Shown here: one piece after another, positions 9,079-18,080 of the stretch | Layout of the letters: each line of letters starts with the position of its first letter | Numbering within the stretch: position 1 is the stretch's first letter | Assembly: GCA_963697345.1 (NCBI GenBank) | Contig: CAVONS010000007.1 | Span: forward strand, 1 to 64,000 | DNA from: Prado023 sp963697345 | GTDB lineage: Bacteria; Actinomycetota; Actinomycetes; S36-B12; CAIYMF01 | Length of the DNA stretch: 64,000 nt | Direction of reading: 5' to 3' | Translations under genes and position numbers: made by a program | Notes under the pieces: generated by a model | The model's input: the letters and a program-made list of their open reading frames with translations, nothing else | The model's database searches: none | Told to the model about the DNA's origin: nothing

Positions 9079-9773
9079 AGGTGGGCCCGCGCGCTTGCCA
9101 CCATGCGGTGCAGCCAGACCATTCCGGCGACCTGCAGCATCAGCCCGGCGGCCAGGACCCCGCGCCCGATCCAGCTGCCGACCAGCCATGAGATCGGCTC
9201 AGCTCCGATCCACTGCCCGATCGCCAGGCCGAGCAGTGGTAGCCCAGCCAGCAACCGCGCAGACGTACGCACCGCAGCCACCTCCCCGGCGAGCTGGGCA
9301 TCCGCCTGCGCCCCAGCCCGCAACGCCTCCGCCAAGCGGGCAACGGCCACCGCCAGCCCGGCCCCCGACTGGTCCGCCACCTCCCAGCAGGCCGCCAGTC
9401 CGCGCAGGGCTCGACCCCCGGGGGCTGAGGCATCCCGGCGAAGCGCGTCGGCGACACCCGTGCCCGCGTGACAGGCAGCCAGCGCCTGTGGGCAGGGGTT
9501 GGGCATCAGCCCCTCGGCCGCGGCGCGCAGCGCGAGATCCGTCGGCTGGCCGGCCGACAGCTCGGCGGCCAGCGCGGACAGCAGCTCGGTGATCGGCAAC
9601 GTGGGGGTGCGGCGAACACCGGCAAGCCGGCGACCCAGCCAGCGGGGCGCAACGCTGCGCCCGGCCCTCCTCCCGCCCAGGGGCCCGGGCAGGAGCAGGG
9701 GCCCGGGCACCAGCAGGAGGACCGTGCCGGCGGCCGCCGCGGCTGCCCAGAGGATCAGCACCTCCCGGCTCAT
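9075..9773 (-). CDS. Tad secretion inner-membrane protein TadB-like
   Basis: A 232-residue protein with an N-terminal membrane helix (LILWAAAAAAGTVLLLVPG), a T2SSF-like helical domain (LLSALAAELSAGQPTDLALRAAA, about residues 64-180) and C-terminal hydrophobic helices. It is the partner of TadC in the pilus platform. Start ATG overlaps the tadA stop (ATGA) and its own stop overlaps the tadC start, which indicates strict translational coupling. Confidence 0.85.
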   Translation of the reverse strand: MSREVLILWAAAAAAGTVLLLVPGPLLLPGPLGGRRAGRSVAPRWLGRRLAGVRRTPTLPITELLSALAAELSAGQPTDLALRAAAEGLMPNPCPQALAACHAGTGVADALRRDASAPGGRALRGLAACWEVADQSGAGLAVAVARLAEALRAGAQADAQLAGEVAAVRTSARLLAGLPLLGLAIGQWIGAEPISWLVGSWIGRGVLAAGLMLQVAGMVWLHRMVASARAHL

Positions 9774-10924
9774 GGCTCGGTGCCCAGCGTGGCGCAGAGC
9801 GCCCCGTAGCCGGCCGCCGGCCGCAGCAGTCCGTCCCGCCGGACCAGTGCCGCCTCCACGACGACCTCCCCCCGGCGCTGCGACACGAGACCGATCTCAG
9901 CCAGGACCCGTCGGCCGTCGGGCTCACGAGCCAGGTGCAGGACGACATCCAGCCCCGCCGCGACCTGTGCATGCACCCCCGCCAACGTCATGCCCGCCGC
10001 CAGGGCCAGCGCCACGAGGCGGTCCGGGACAGCCGAAGCACTGTTGGCGTGCACCGTCGCGCAGCCGCCCTCATGACCGGTGTTCATGGCCGCGAGCATG
10101 TCCACGACCTCCGCCCCGCGCACCTCGCCCACCACGAGTCGGTCCGGGCGCATGCGAAGCGCCTGGCGGACCAGCATCCGCATCGGGATCTCACCGCGCC
10201 CCTCGACATTGGCTGGCCGGGCCTCAAGGCTCACCACGTGTGGATGCCCTGGAGAAAGCTCGCAGGTGTCCTCGACGATGACCATGCGCTCGTCGTGGGG
10301 GACCAGGCCCAGCAGGGCCCCGAGGACCGACGTCTTGCCGGACCCCGTGCCTCCACTGACGAGGAAGGCGACCCGCGCCCGGATCACGGCGGCGAGCCAC
10401 TGCGCTGCAGCGGCGTCGACGGTCCCTGCAGCCACGAGATCCCCCACCGCGAACCGGCGACCACTGGGAATCCGCAGCGAGAGAGTCGTGCCGCGCACAG
10501 CCAGGGGCGGCAGGACCGCGTGCAGCCGCTGGCCCCCCGGCAGGCGTGCATCAACGAAGGGTGTGGCGTCGTCGAGACGTCGCCCAGCGCGTGATGCGAG
10601 CCGGACCGCGAGCGTCCTCACGGCGCCCTCGTCGGCGAACGTGACGTCTGCCCGGATCAGGCCAGCACCACGATCAACCCAGACCTCGTCGGGACCGTTG
10701 ACCATGACATCGGTCACGTGGGGATCGCGGACGAGGGGATCCAGGGGCCCCAGACCACCGAACTCGTCCTGCAACGAGCGTGTGAGCAGCGCCACGGACG
10801 GACCGTCGAGCACCAGGCCCGAGGCGCGCACAGCACTGCTGATCGTCTCCGCATCGGCGGTGCGTCCCTGGTGCACCAGCCGTGTGCGGACCGCGTCCAC
10901 CAGTGCCGGGTCGAGTCGGTTCAC
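9770..10924 (-). CDS. tadA: TadA/CpaF-type pilus assembly ATPase
   Basis: A secretion ATPase of about 384 residues. The N-terminal half has LGPLDPLVRDPHVTDVMVNG, typical of CpaF. The C-terminal half has Walker A SGGTGSGKTS (about residue 193), an Asp box around VIVEDTCEL, Walker B RPDRLVVGEVRG and the His box GHEGGCATVHANS. It powers Flp pilin extrusion from the cytoplasmic face. I took the GTG at 10922-10924, which overlaps the upstream stop (GTGA); an in-frame GTG at 10939 is an alternative. Confidence 0.93.
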   Translation of the reverse strand: MNRLDPALVDAVRTRLVHQGRTADAETISSAVRASGLVLDGPSVALLTRSLQDEFGGLGPLDPLVRDPHVTDVMVNGPDEVWVDRGAGLIRADVTFADEGAVRTLAVRLASRAGRRLDDATPFVDARLPGGQRLHAVLPPLAVRGTTLSLRIPSGRRFAVGDLVAAGTVDAAAAQWLAAVIRARVAFLVSGGTGSGKTSVLGALLGLVPHDERMVIVEDTCELSPGHPHVVSLEARPANVEGRGEIPMRMLVRQALRMRPDRLVVGEVRGAEVVDMLAAMNTGHEGGCATVHANSASAVPDRLVALALAAGMTLAGVHAQVAAGLDVVLHLAREPDGRRVLAEIGLVSQRRGEVVVEAALVRRDGLLRPAAGYGALCATLGTEP

Positions 10925-11979
10925 CGGTGCCACCCCCACACCCGCTCCCCCAGCTCGCGAAGGGCACGACCGGTCCGCCCTGCCAGGAGGTCTCCGCAGT
11001 CGGCCATCTCTGCCAGGCGGCGCAGGTGCGGGATCTCCAGTGCCTGGTCAACTCCGAGCTGTTCGGCGACATCCGTCGTGGGCAACCAGCCCGAGGGCCG
11101 CACCAGGATCACGAGGCGTTCGGCGTCGATGTGCTCCAGCACCCGACGGCCCGACACGACCCCGGCAAGGCTGGCCGGGAGGACCAGCGCGGCAGTATCC
11201 GAAGGACCGATCAGCCGCGCCACCCCGGCCCCCCGACCGAGGTCGACCACGGTTCGCGGGAACTCCGCGCGGCCCACACCCACGACCCCTGCGAGCTGAC
11301 CGGCCGTCGCAGCGCCTCCTGGCACCGACAGCGTGCTCGTTCCCGACCGACTCCCGGGGTCGGGCGCCACTGCCCCCGGGCCCGTGACCACAGTCACCCC
11401 TGCGACGCGGGGAAGGGCTGCACGCAGGGAGCCGGCGTCCAGGGGTGCCGCCGAGTCCGGGATCTCTGGCCACCGGACACCCCTGCCCTCCGCTATCCCC
11501 AGGGCCAGATCGAGCCCGGGCGAATCGGGATCGGCGTCCACCAGCAGGCTGTCGGGCCCGGCAGCCAGTGCACAGGCGATGGCCACCGTCGTGGCCCCGA
11601 CTCCGCCGACGGCGCCCACCACCCCGAGCAGTCCCGAGCCGGCCGGCACGCACAGGTGCCGCTCCAGCCAGGCGGCTCCGAGTGGCAGTTCAACCACGTG
11701 CTCGCATCCGAGTCGATCTGCGGCCGCCTGGGCGGCTGCCACCTCGCCCTGCCGACAGATCACCGCTGTGGGGATTCCCTGCGATCCTGCCCGCCGGGCA
11801 TCGGCATCCCAGGCTGTGTCCACGTCGAGGAGCAGCAGATCGATGCCCCCGGCAGCGGGTGTCCCGCTGGCCGCTGACACCGCCTCGAGGGACACCACCA
11901 CCGCCCCCACCCGGGCTGCCAGCGACGCCACCTCCACGGCCAGGCCGGCGCGCTGCCCCACCAGTCCAATCCGCACCAC
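10921..11979 (-). CDS. CpaE/TadZ-like MinD-superfamily protein (Ssd type)
   Basis: A 352-residue protein with an N-terminal receiver-like domain (about residues 1-115) and a MinD/ParA-like domain. The P-loop, GAVGGVGATT, lacks both the signature and the catalytic lysine of KGGVGKTT, as in the actinobacterial septum-site (Ssd) branch, so nucleotide hydrolysis is doubtful. The family places Tad machinery at cell poles or affects division. Tandem GTG codons at 11979 and 11976 are the likely starts; the frame to 12390 has no family similarity. First gene of the operon. Confidence 0.85.
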   Translation of the reverse strand: MVRIGLVGQRAGLAVEVASLAARVGAVVVSLEAVSAASGTPAAGGIDLLLLDVDTAWDADARRAGSQGIPTAVICRQGEVAAAQAAADRLGCEHVVELPLGAAWLERHLCVPAGSGLLGVVGAVGGVGATTVAIACALAAGPDSLLVDADPDSPGLDLALGIAEGRGVRWPEIPDSAAPLDAGSLRAALPRVAGVTVVTGPGAVAPDPGSRSGTSTLSVPGGAATAGQLAGVVGVGRAEFPRTVVDLGRGAGVARLIGPSDTAALVLPASLAGVVSGRRVLEHIDAERLVILVRPSGWLPTTDVAEQLGVDQALEIPHLRRLAEMADCGDLLAGRTGRALRELGERVWGWHR

Positions 11980-12110
11980 CGTCGGCCACCCCCGGAGGAC
12001 AACTCTGCCGCCCCGCACCGGGGCCGCCAAGGGTCCGGGACTCCCCCTGTGGACAACGGCCCGGCCGAGCCCCACGACGGGCCGGCAACCACACTGGCCC
12101 CGGACATGCG

Positions 12111-12140
12111 ACGGCCCCCGCCGGGGGGTGCGGGGGCCGT
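12111..12140 (-). terminator. Perfect 11-bp GC hairpin
   Basis: ACGGCCCCCGC, an 8-base loop, then GCGGGGGCCGT. It lies downstream of the acs-12442 transcript on the minus strand and upstream of the Tad operon. No T-tract, as is common in high-GC actinobacteria. Confidence 0.55.
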
Positions 12141-12241
12141 GCAACGTCAGCTCGGGGGGGAGGAGCCAACGGTCCGATCTCTGAGGACCAGACACCGAAA
12201 GCATGGAGCCTGACCGCCCGGAATGCAACAGGCAGAAGGCC

Positions 12242-12263
12242 CCTCGGGGCACCTTCCCCGAGG
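12242..12263 (-). terminator. 8-bp GC hairpin
   Basis: CCTCGGGG and CCCCGAGG separated by 6 bases, about 180 bases beyond the stop of the preceding minus-strand gene. It is possibly the first of two tandem terminators. Confidence 0.4.
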
Positions 12264-12441
12264 AAGTCAGCCAGAGGTGGTGCCCATTCCGCCCAGAGCG
12301 CACATATCGCAGCCCGGTGGCGCGCACGGACCACTTCCCGATCCCCATGTCACGCCCGCGAATCCGGCTACCGGACCGCTCCGGGCGCATTCACCCGAAC
12401 GGATGAATCGACCGGTCCCGCAGACGTCCAGGTCTCCAGGA

Positions 12442-13233
12442 TCAGGTCTCGGACAGCCACCGTGGCGGCTGCTGGGCGCCCACGGCAATCGCCTTCGACA
12501 TGAGCCCGATCAGCTCGGCGACACCCTCGGGCGTTCCCTGGGCGTAGGCCCGCAGCGCGCGGACGTAGGCCGGGCGACCCACGGCACGCAGGCCGACCTC
12601 CGGCGCACCGAGCATGCTCGGATCGACACCGCGCTGGGCAAGCAGCAGGCGGGGCAGTGCGCGTGCCACGAGCCCCGAACCCCAACCGAAGGGCCGCATC
12701 ACCGCGACCTCCGCATGGGCCACGGCGGCGACCAGCACGCCGGGGGCGGTGGAGGTCACCAGGACGTGTCCCAGGTCGGCCAGTCGGGCCGCGACCTCGC
12801 CCGAACCGGGCGGTGCTCCCAGGCGCAGCGGGTCATCGGGGGCGTCGCCGGACCGCGGTCGACCGAGCTCGGGGTCGGCGACGAAGCCGCTGGCCACGAT
12901 CGTGTGCATGCGCGCCAGGGCCTGAGCCGGTGCCGTGCCGACGATCCCGACGAGGCTGGGCAGCTCCGCGTGCAGGGCAACCGTCCCCGACAGCACACGC
13001 CCCACCGGTGAGCCGTCCAGCGCCGCCCCGTTGCGGACCTCGGCGATCCCCGCCTCGGCGCCGTCGAACCAGGCGTTGGCCCAGGCTCCGCGCAGGGCCG
13101 ACTCCCGGGCGACCTCGGCCACGGACCGGCCCACCTCACGATCCCAGAGCAGTGTGTCGATTGCGCCGCGGCCCTCGTCCACGGCCTCGGCCACGCCGGG
13201 CAGGACCATCAGGTCGAGCAGCGGATCACTCAC
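12442..13233 (-). CDS. Conserved actinobacterial protein of unknown function next to acsA
   Basis: A 263-residue, Ala-rich, mainly helical soluble protein without signal peptide or membrane segment. It begins two bases after the acsA stop with GTG, so it is in one transcript with acsA. Recognisable phrases are DPLLDLMVLPGVAEAVDEGR at the N-terminus and a long helical middle (ARMHTIVASGFV). Relatives beside acetyl-CoA synthetase genes are sometimes labelled oxidoreductase, but I see no Rossmann glycine motif or other catalytic signature. I make no functional claim beyond a possible link to acetate metabolism by context. Confidence 0.75.
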   Translation of the reverse strand: MSDPLLDLMVLPGVAEAVDEGRGAIDTLLWDREVGRSVAEVARESALRGAWANAWFDGAEAGIAEVRNGAALDGSPVGRVLSGTVALHAELPSLVGIVGTAPAQALARMHTIVASGFVADPELGRPRSGDAPDDPLRLGAPPGSGEVAARLADLGHVLVTSTAPGVLVAAVAHAEVAVMRPFGWGSGLVARALPRLLLAQRGVDPSMLGAPEVGLRAVGRPAYVRALRAYAQGTPEGVAELIGLMSKAIAVGAQQPPRWLSET

Positions 13234-13235
13234 CG

Positions 13236-15188
13236 CTACTCCGATCCGGAGCCGGCCAGGCCCTCGCCGATCAGGCTCATGACGGTGGGGTCGGCCAACG
13301 TGGTGACATCACCCAGCGATCGGTGCTCGGCGACGTCGCGCAGGAGGCGCCGCATGATCTTCCCGGATCGGGTCTTGGGGAGCTCGGCCACGATGAGGAC
13401 CTGGCGGGGCTTGGCGATGGGGCCGATCTCGTGGGCCACGTGCGTGCGCAGGTCCGCCACGATGTCGGCGCCCCCCTCGACACCGGACCGCAGGATCACG
13501 AAGGCGACGATGCCCTGACCGGTCGTCTCGTCGGTGGCCCCCACCACAGCCGCCTCGGCCACCTTCGGGTGCGAGACCAGGGCCGACTCGACCTCGGTGG
13601 TCGAGATCCGGTGACCCGAGACGTTCATGACGTCATCCACACGACCGAGCAGCCAGATCGCTGCGTCCTCGTCGAGCTTCGCACCGTCGCCGGCGAAGTA
13701 GTACTGCGGCCAGCGCGACCAGTAGGTGTCCACGTAGCGCTGGTTGTCGCCCCAGATCCCGCGCAGCATCGACGGCCAGGGCTCGGTGAGGACCAGGTAG
13801 CCGCCACCCCCGGGCCCGACGGGATGTCCCTCATCGTCGACCACGGCCGCGCCGATCCCGGGGAGGGGCCCCATCGCCGATCCCGGCTTGCACGTGGTGA
13901 CCCCGGGCAGCGGGCTGATCATGATCGCGCCGGTCTCGGTCTGCCACCACGTGTCCACGATCGGCGTGCGGTCCCCACCGATCACGCGGCGGTACCACAT
14001 CCATGCCTCGGGGTTGATCGGCTCTCCGACCGAGCCCAGCAGGCGCAGGGAGGTCAGGTCGTGCTCGGCTGGCAACTGCTCGCCCCACTTCATGAACGTG
14101 CGGATCGCCGTGGGTGCGGTGTAGAGGATCGTCACGCCGTACTTGGCCACGATCTCCCACCACCGCGCCCGGTGCGGCGTGTCCGGCGTGCCCTCATAGA
14201 TGACCTGGGTCGCGCCGTTCGCCAGGGGTCCGTACACGATGTACGAGTGGCCCGTGACCCAGCCCACGTCCGCCGTGCACCAGTAGATGTCGGAGTCGGC
14301 CTTCAGGTCGAACACGTTGAGGTGGGTGTAGGCCACCTGGGTCAGGTAGCCACCAGTCGTGTGCAGGATGCCCTTCGGCTTCCCGGTGGTCCCGGAGGTG
14401 TAGAGGATGAACAGCGGGTGCTCGGCGTCGAAGGCCTGCGCCTCGTGCTGGGCGGGCTGGCGCTCGACGACGTCGTGCCACCAGTGGTCGCGGCCCTCCA
14501 CCCACTCGACGTCACCACCGGTGCGGCGCACGACCAGCACATGGCGCACGCTGGGGGTCTGCAGCACAGCCTCGTCGACAGCAGGCTTGAGCGGTGAGGC
14601 CCCGCCCCGGCGGTAGCCCCCGTCGGAGGTGATCACGAGCACCGCCTGCGCATCGTCGATGCGCGAGCGCAGCGCCTCCGCGGAGAACCCGCCGAAGACC
14701 ACGCTGTGCACGGCCCCGATCCGGGCACAGGCCAGCATGCTGATCACCGCCTCGGGGATCATCGGCAGGTAGATCGCCACCCGATCGCCGGGCGTCACCC
14801 CGAGCTCGATCAGGGCGTGCGCGGCGCGCGCCACCTCGACGGTCAGTTCCGCGTAGGTCAACGTCCGGGTGTCGCCGGGCTCTCCCTCGAAGTGGATCGC
14901 CACGCGATCGCCGAGCCCCGCTGCCACATGCCGGTCCAGGCAGTTGTGGGCCACGTTGAGCCGACCGCCGGTGAACCACTTCGCGAAGGGGGCACCCGAC
15001 CAGTCCAGTGCCGTGTCCCAGGGCTGGTCCCAGTCCAGTGCCATGGCCTGGTCCTCCCAGAAGGCAACTCGGTCCGCAGCGGCCTGCTCACCGAGCTGGG
15101 AGGTCGCATTCGCGGCCGCGGCGAAGGCCGGGTCCGGAGGGAAGGTGCGGTTCTCGTGCAGCAGGTTCTCCAGCGCCTCGTTGCTCAC
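13236..15188 (-). CDS. acsA: Acetyl-coenzyme A synthetase
   Basis: A 650-residue enzyme that activates acetate to acetyl-CoA via acetyl-AMP. Motifs in order: YTSGTTGKPKGILH (P-loop-like, about residue 263), DTWWQTETG (about 410), YYFAGDGAKLDEDAAIWLLG (about 500) and the C-terminal PKTRSGKIMRRLLR, whose lysine (about 610) is the usual target of regulatory acetylation. Length is standard. Start GTG with GGAGG upstream. Divergent from nhaA and followed by a conserved unknown gene. Confidence 0.97.
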   Translation of the reverse strand: MSNEALENLLHENRTFPPDPAFAAAANATSQLGEQAAADRVAFWEDQAMALDWDQPWDTALDWSGAPFAKWFTGGRLNVAHNCLDRHVAAGLGDRVAIHFEGEPGDTRTLTYAELTVEVARAAHALIELGVTPGDRVAIYLPMIPEAVISMLACARIGAVHSVVFGGFSAEALRSRIDDAQAVLVITSDGGYRRGGASPLKPAVDEAVLQTPSVRHVLVVRRTGGDVEWVEGRDHWWHDVVERQPAQHEAQAFDAEHPLFILYTSGTTGKPKGILHTTGGYLTQVAYTHLNVFDLKADSDIYWCTADVGWVTGHSYIVYGPLANGATQVIYEGTPDTPHRARWWEIVAKYGVTILYTAPTAIRTFMKWGEQLPAEHDLTSLRLLGSVGEPINPEAWMWYRRVIGGDRTPIVDTWWQTETGAIMISPLPGVTTCKPGSAMGPLPGIGAAVVDDEGHPVGPGGGGYLVLTEPWPSMLRGIWGDNQRYVDTYWSRWPQYYFAGDGAKLDEDAAIWLLGRVDDVMNVSGHRISTTEVESALVSHPKVAEAAVVGATDETTGQGIVAFVILRSGVEGGADIVADLRTHVAHEIGPIAKPRQVLIVAELPKTRSGKIMRRLLRDVAEHRSLGDVTTLADPTVMSLIGEGLAGSGSE

Positions 15189-15311
15189 GATGGGCCTCCT
15201 CGATGGGTCGGGGTCGCAAGGCTATCGGCCGGGCCGCATCGACCGGCGCCCCCCACAGCCCCCGGCGGCACGACTGCCCGAGACAATCGCGTCTGTCATG
15301 CTTGCGCACCT

Positions 15312-16619
15312 ATGGGCGAGCAACTGTTCGAGCGACCGGCACTGACCGAACGTCTGTGGCTGCTGCGCGTGCTGCGGCTGGAGACCGTCGGCGGCATCCT
15401 CATGCTCGCGGCGGCCGTGGTCGCGCTGGTGTGGGCCAACTCCAGATGGGTGGACAGCTACGACGCGCTGATCACCACCACGGTCGGCCCCGAGGCCCTC
15501 GGCCTGAACCTGCCGCTCTACGTGTGGGCCGCAGACTTCCTGCTCGCCTTCTTCTTCTTCCTGGCCGGCCTCGAGCTCAAGCACGAGGTCCAGATCGGCA
15601 CCCTGAGCAAGCCCTCCCAGGCTGCCGTCCCAGTCGTGGCGGCCCTTGGCGGCATGATCATCCCCGCGTTGCTGTACCTGGCCTTCACGGGCAGCTTGGA
15701 GGTGGAGCGGACCGGGTGGGGCATCCCGATGGCCACTGACATCGCCTTCGCGCTGGCAGCCCTGGCGATCATGGGACGCGGGCTGCCGTTGGCCCTGCGT
15801 GCCTTCCTGCTGACCCTGGCCGTCGTGGACGACCTGGGGGCCATCGCGGTCATCGCGATCTTCTACTCCGACAAGTTCCAGCTCGGCTACTTCATCGTGT
15901 CCATCCTGCTGGTCGGGGTGTGGTGGATCCTGCAGCACCGGCGGTTCCACGGGAAGCGGGCGGCCTGGGCGGTGTACGCACCCCTGGCCCTGCTGATCTG
16001 GTACACGACCCACGAGTCCGGGGTGCACGCCACCGTTGCCGGTATCGCGATGGGCCTGGCCACACGTGTCGCCCATGACCCCGGCGAGCAGGAGTCCCCC
16101 GGTGACCGCGCCGAGCACGCCCTCCGCCCCTTCGTGGCGGGCATCGCCGTGCCCCTGTTCGCCTTCGCCAGTGCCGGGGTGACCGTCCGGGCCGTCGGCG
16201 AGAACGCCGCGTCCATCCCGCCGATCACCGAGACGCTCACGTCCCCGGTGACCCTGGGGGTCATGGTCGGCCTGCTGCTCGGCAAACCCCTGGGCGTGAT
16301 CGGCGGAGCCTGGCTGATGGCCCGTTTCACGCGGGCCTCGTTGAACCCGGACCTGCGCTGGGCCGATGTCGTGGCCGTCGGGGTGCTGGCCGGCATCGGA
16401 TTCACCGTCAGCCTCCTGATCGCGGAACTGGCCTTCGAGGAGGACGCGGCCCTGCTCACCGACGCCAAGGTCGGGATCCTGACTGCCACCCTGGGGGCCG
16501 CCATCATCTCCGCAATGGTGCTCGCCGGACGGCGGCGAGCGCTGCAGGCGCTCATGGACGCAGAGGAAGCCGATACCGACCACGACGGCATCCCGGACGT
16601 CTACGAGCGCGAGTCCTAG
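15312..16619 (+). CDS. nhaA: Na+/H+ antiporter NhaA
   Basis: A 435-residue inner-membrane antiporter with about 11-12 hydrophobic segments. The ion-binding pair D173-D174 is seen in LAVVDDLGAIAVIAIFY, and MATDIAFALA and IGFTVSLLIAELAF are conserved. It exports Na+ in exchange for protons. The cytoplasmic C-terminus ends EEADTDHDGIPDVYERES, with a DxDxDG calcium-loop-like motif not typical of NhaA. The ATG at 15312 has no visible Shine-Dalgarno; the frame is open farther upstream but without homology. Divergent from acsA. Confidence 0.95.
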   Translation: MGEQLFERPALTERLWLLRVLRLETVGGILMLAAAVVALVWANSRWVDSYDALITTTVGPEALGLNLPLYVWAADFLLAFFFFLAGLELKHEVQIGTLSKPSQAAVPVVAALGGMIIPALLYLAFTGSLEVERTGWGIPMATDIAFALAALAIMGRGLPLALRAFLLTLAVVDDLGAIAVIAIFYSDKFQLGYFIVSILLVGVWWILQHRRFHGKRAAWAVYAPLALLIWYTTHESGVHATVAGIAMGLATRVAHDPGEQESPGDRAEHALRPFVAGIAVPLFAFASAGVTVRAVGENAASIPPITETLTSPVTLGVMVGLLLGKPLGVIGGAWLMARFTRASLNPDLRWADVVAVGVLAGIGFTVSLLIAELAFEEDAALLTDAKVGILTATLGAAIISAMVLAGRRRALQALMDAEEADTDHDGIPDVYERES

Positions 16620-16709
16620 GCATCCGAGGACCACCAACCCCGCGCCAGCCACGCAGCCACCACAGGCCTCGCGATAGCCTTGCGCCGACTTCCCTGAAAG
16701 GACCCGCGG

Positions 16710-17165
16710 ATGGACAGCAACAAGGACGCGAGCATCAGCGCACTGGTGAACTCGGCCATCACCGACGCCCAGAGCCTGGTCCGATCGCAGATCGAGCTGG
16801 CCAAGGCAGAGGTCTCGGCCAGCGCCCAGCAGGCCGCCGCCGCCTCGGGCCTGTTCATCGGCGCCGCGGTCCTGGCCTTCCTCGCCTTCATCTTCGGCCT
16901 GGTGGCCGGTGCGTACGGCTTCGTCGCAGCGGGCCTGCCGGTGTGGGCCGGGTTCCTCATCGTGGCCGGGATCCTCGTTCTCGTGGCCGTCATCCTTGCT
17001 CTTGTGGGCCGGTCGCGCACGAAGTACGTGAAGCCCCCGGCACGGGCCATCGCCCAGGCCGAGCAGACCAAGGCGGCCCTGTCGGGAATCACCGCCGAGA
17101 CGCCGCTACCCGGCGCCGACATCGCTCCCCTGGCGAACAGCGCAGTCGCTGCCCCGTTGCCGTGA
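16710..17165 (+). CDS. Phage-holin superfamily III-like (DUF1469-type) membrane protein
   Basis: A 151-residue protein with an amphipathic N-terminal helix (LVRSQIELAKAEV, about residues 24-48) and two membrane helices (about 48-73 and 79-104) followed by an Ala/Pro-rich tail. This is the actinobacterial putative holin family, which is chromosomal and not evidence of prophage. Start ATG with AAGGA upstream. Its stop overlaps the next gene (GTGA), so it is co-translated with the hydrolase. Function unknown. Confidence 0.8.
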   Translation: MDSNKDASISALVNSAITDAQSLVRSQIELAKAEVSASAQQAAAASGLFIGAAVLAFLAFIFGLVAGAYGFVAAGLPVWAGFLIVAGILVLVAVILALVGRSRTKYVKPPARAIAQAEQTKAALSGITAETPLPGADIAPLANSAVAAPLP

Positions 17166-18076
17166 CCCTGCTCGACCCCGAGGAGGTCGTGCGCGTCGAA
17201 GGACCCTGGACCCATCGCGACGTCGCCGCCAACGGGTCACGTTTCCACGTCGCCGAGATGGGCTCGGGGCCCCTGGTCCTGCTCCTGCACGGGTTCCCGA
17301 TGTTCTGGTGGACCTGGCGCCACGCCCTCCCCGTCCTTGCCGAGGCAGGTTTCCGAGCAGTGGCGATGGACCTGCGCGGCTACGCGGGTTCCGACCACCC
17401 GCCTCGGGGCTATGACCCGTTCACCCTGTCGGCCGATGTCAGTGGCGTGATCCGATCCCTGGGGGCCCGCGACGCGGTGATCGTGGGGCACGGGTGGGGT
17501 GGCTTCCTGGCGTGGACGACTGCCGTGACCCATCCGGAGGCGGTCCGGGCGATCGCACCGATTGCGATGCCGCATCCCCGCCGGCTGCGCGCCGCACTGT
17601 CACGTGACCCGGCCCAGCGCAGGGCCTCGTCCTACGCCTTCGGCTTCCAGGTGCCTGCTTCACCGGAGCGGGACCTGCTCGAGGACGGCGCCGCCCAGGT
17701 CGGTGACATCCTGCGCGAGTGGTCCGCGACGCCGTCCTGGCCCGACGACCACACGGCCGCGACCTACCGGGCGGGCATGCTCCTGCTCAACACCGCGCAC
17801 TGCGCGCTGGAGTACCACCGGTGGGCGCTGCGCTCCATCCCACGGCCGGATGGGATCCGGTACGCGAACCGGATGAAGACCCCCATCAAGGCGCCGGTCC
17901 TGCACCTGCAGGGCGGGTCGGACCCCACTGTCCTGCCGACCAGTGCCCAGGGGTCCGGGATGTTCGTCGCCGGCCCCTACCAGTACACCGAGTTCCCGGG
18001 GGTGGGCCACTTCCCCCAGGAGGAGAGCCCCGAGGACGTCCACGCGGCACTGCTGGCGTGGATGGCCACCATCTGA
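17162..18076 (+). CDS. Alpha/beta-hydrolase, EphE-like, lacking the usual nucleophile
   Basis: A 304-residue alpha/beta-hydrolase-fold protein. The oxyanion HGFPMFWWTWRH, MDLRGYAGSD and C-terminal GVGHFPQEESPE (catalytic His) fit epoxide-hydrolase relatives such as mycobacterial EphE, which also neighbours marP. The nucleophile elbow reads VGHGWGG, with glycine at residue 111 where epoxide hydrolases have Asp. Catalysis by the usual mechanism is therefore not expected. Start GTG overlaps the preceding stop. Convergent with marP with only 4 bases between stops. Confidence 0.85.
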   Translation: MTLLDPEEVVRVEGPWTHRDVAANGSRFHVAEMGSGPLVLLLHGFPMFWWTWRHALPVLAEAGFRAVAMDLRGYAGSDHPPRGYDPFTLSADVSGVIRSLGARDAVIVGHGWGGFLAWTTAVTHPEAVRAIAPIAMPHPRRLRAALSRDPAQRRASSYAFGFQVPASPERDLLEDGAAQVGDILREWSATPSWPDDHTAATYRAGMLLLNTAHCALEYHRWALRSIPRPDGIRYANRMKTPIKAPVLHLQGGSDPTVLPTSAQGSGMFVAGPYQYTEFPGVGHFPQEESPEDVHAALLAWMATI

Positions 18077-18080
18077 GGGC

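Larger units (their letters stand above)
11980..12441. other. 462-base intergenic spacer with hairpins and a DnaA-box-like site
   Basis: No convincing gene. It contains TGTGGACAA at 12048-12056 (the actinobacterial DnaA-box consensus), a perfect 11-bp hairpin at 12111-12140 and an 8-bp hairpin at 12242-12263. The Tad operon promoter and the terminator of the acs transcript should be here; I could not identify a clear -10/-35 pair. Confidence 0.6.

Noticed and set aside
12223..13011. 262-residue plus-strand frame
   Set aside because: Antisense to the conserved gene at 12442-13233 and low-complexity in composition.
16710..17165. Holin-like gene as a sign of prophage
   Set aside because: This family is chromosomal in actinobacteria and no other phage gene, attachment site or integrase is nearby.
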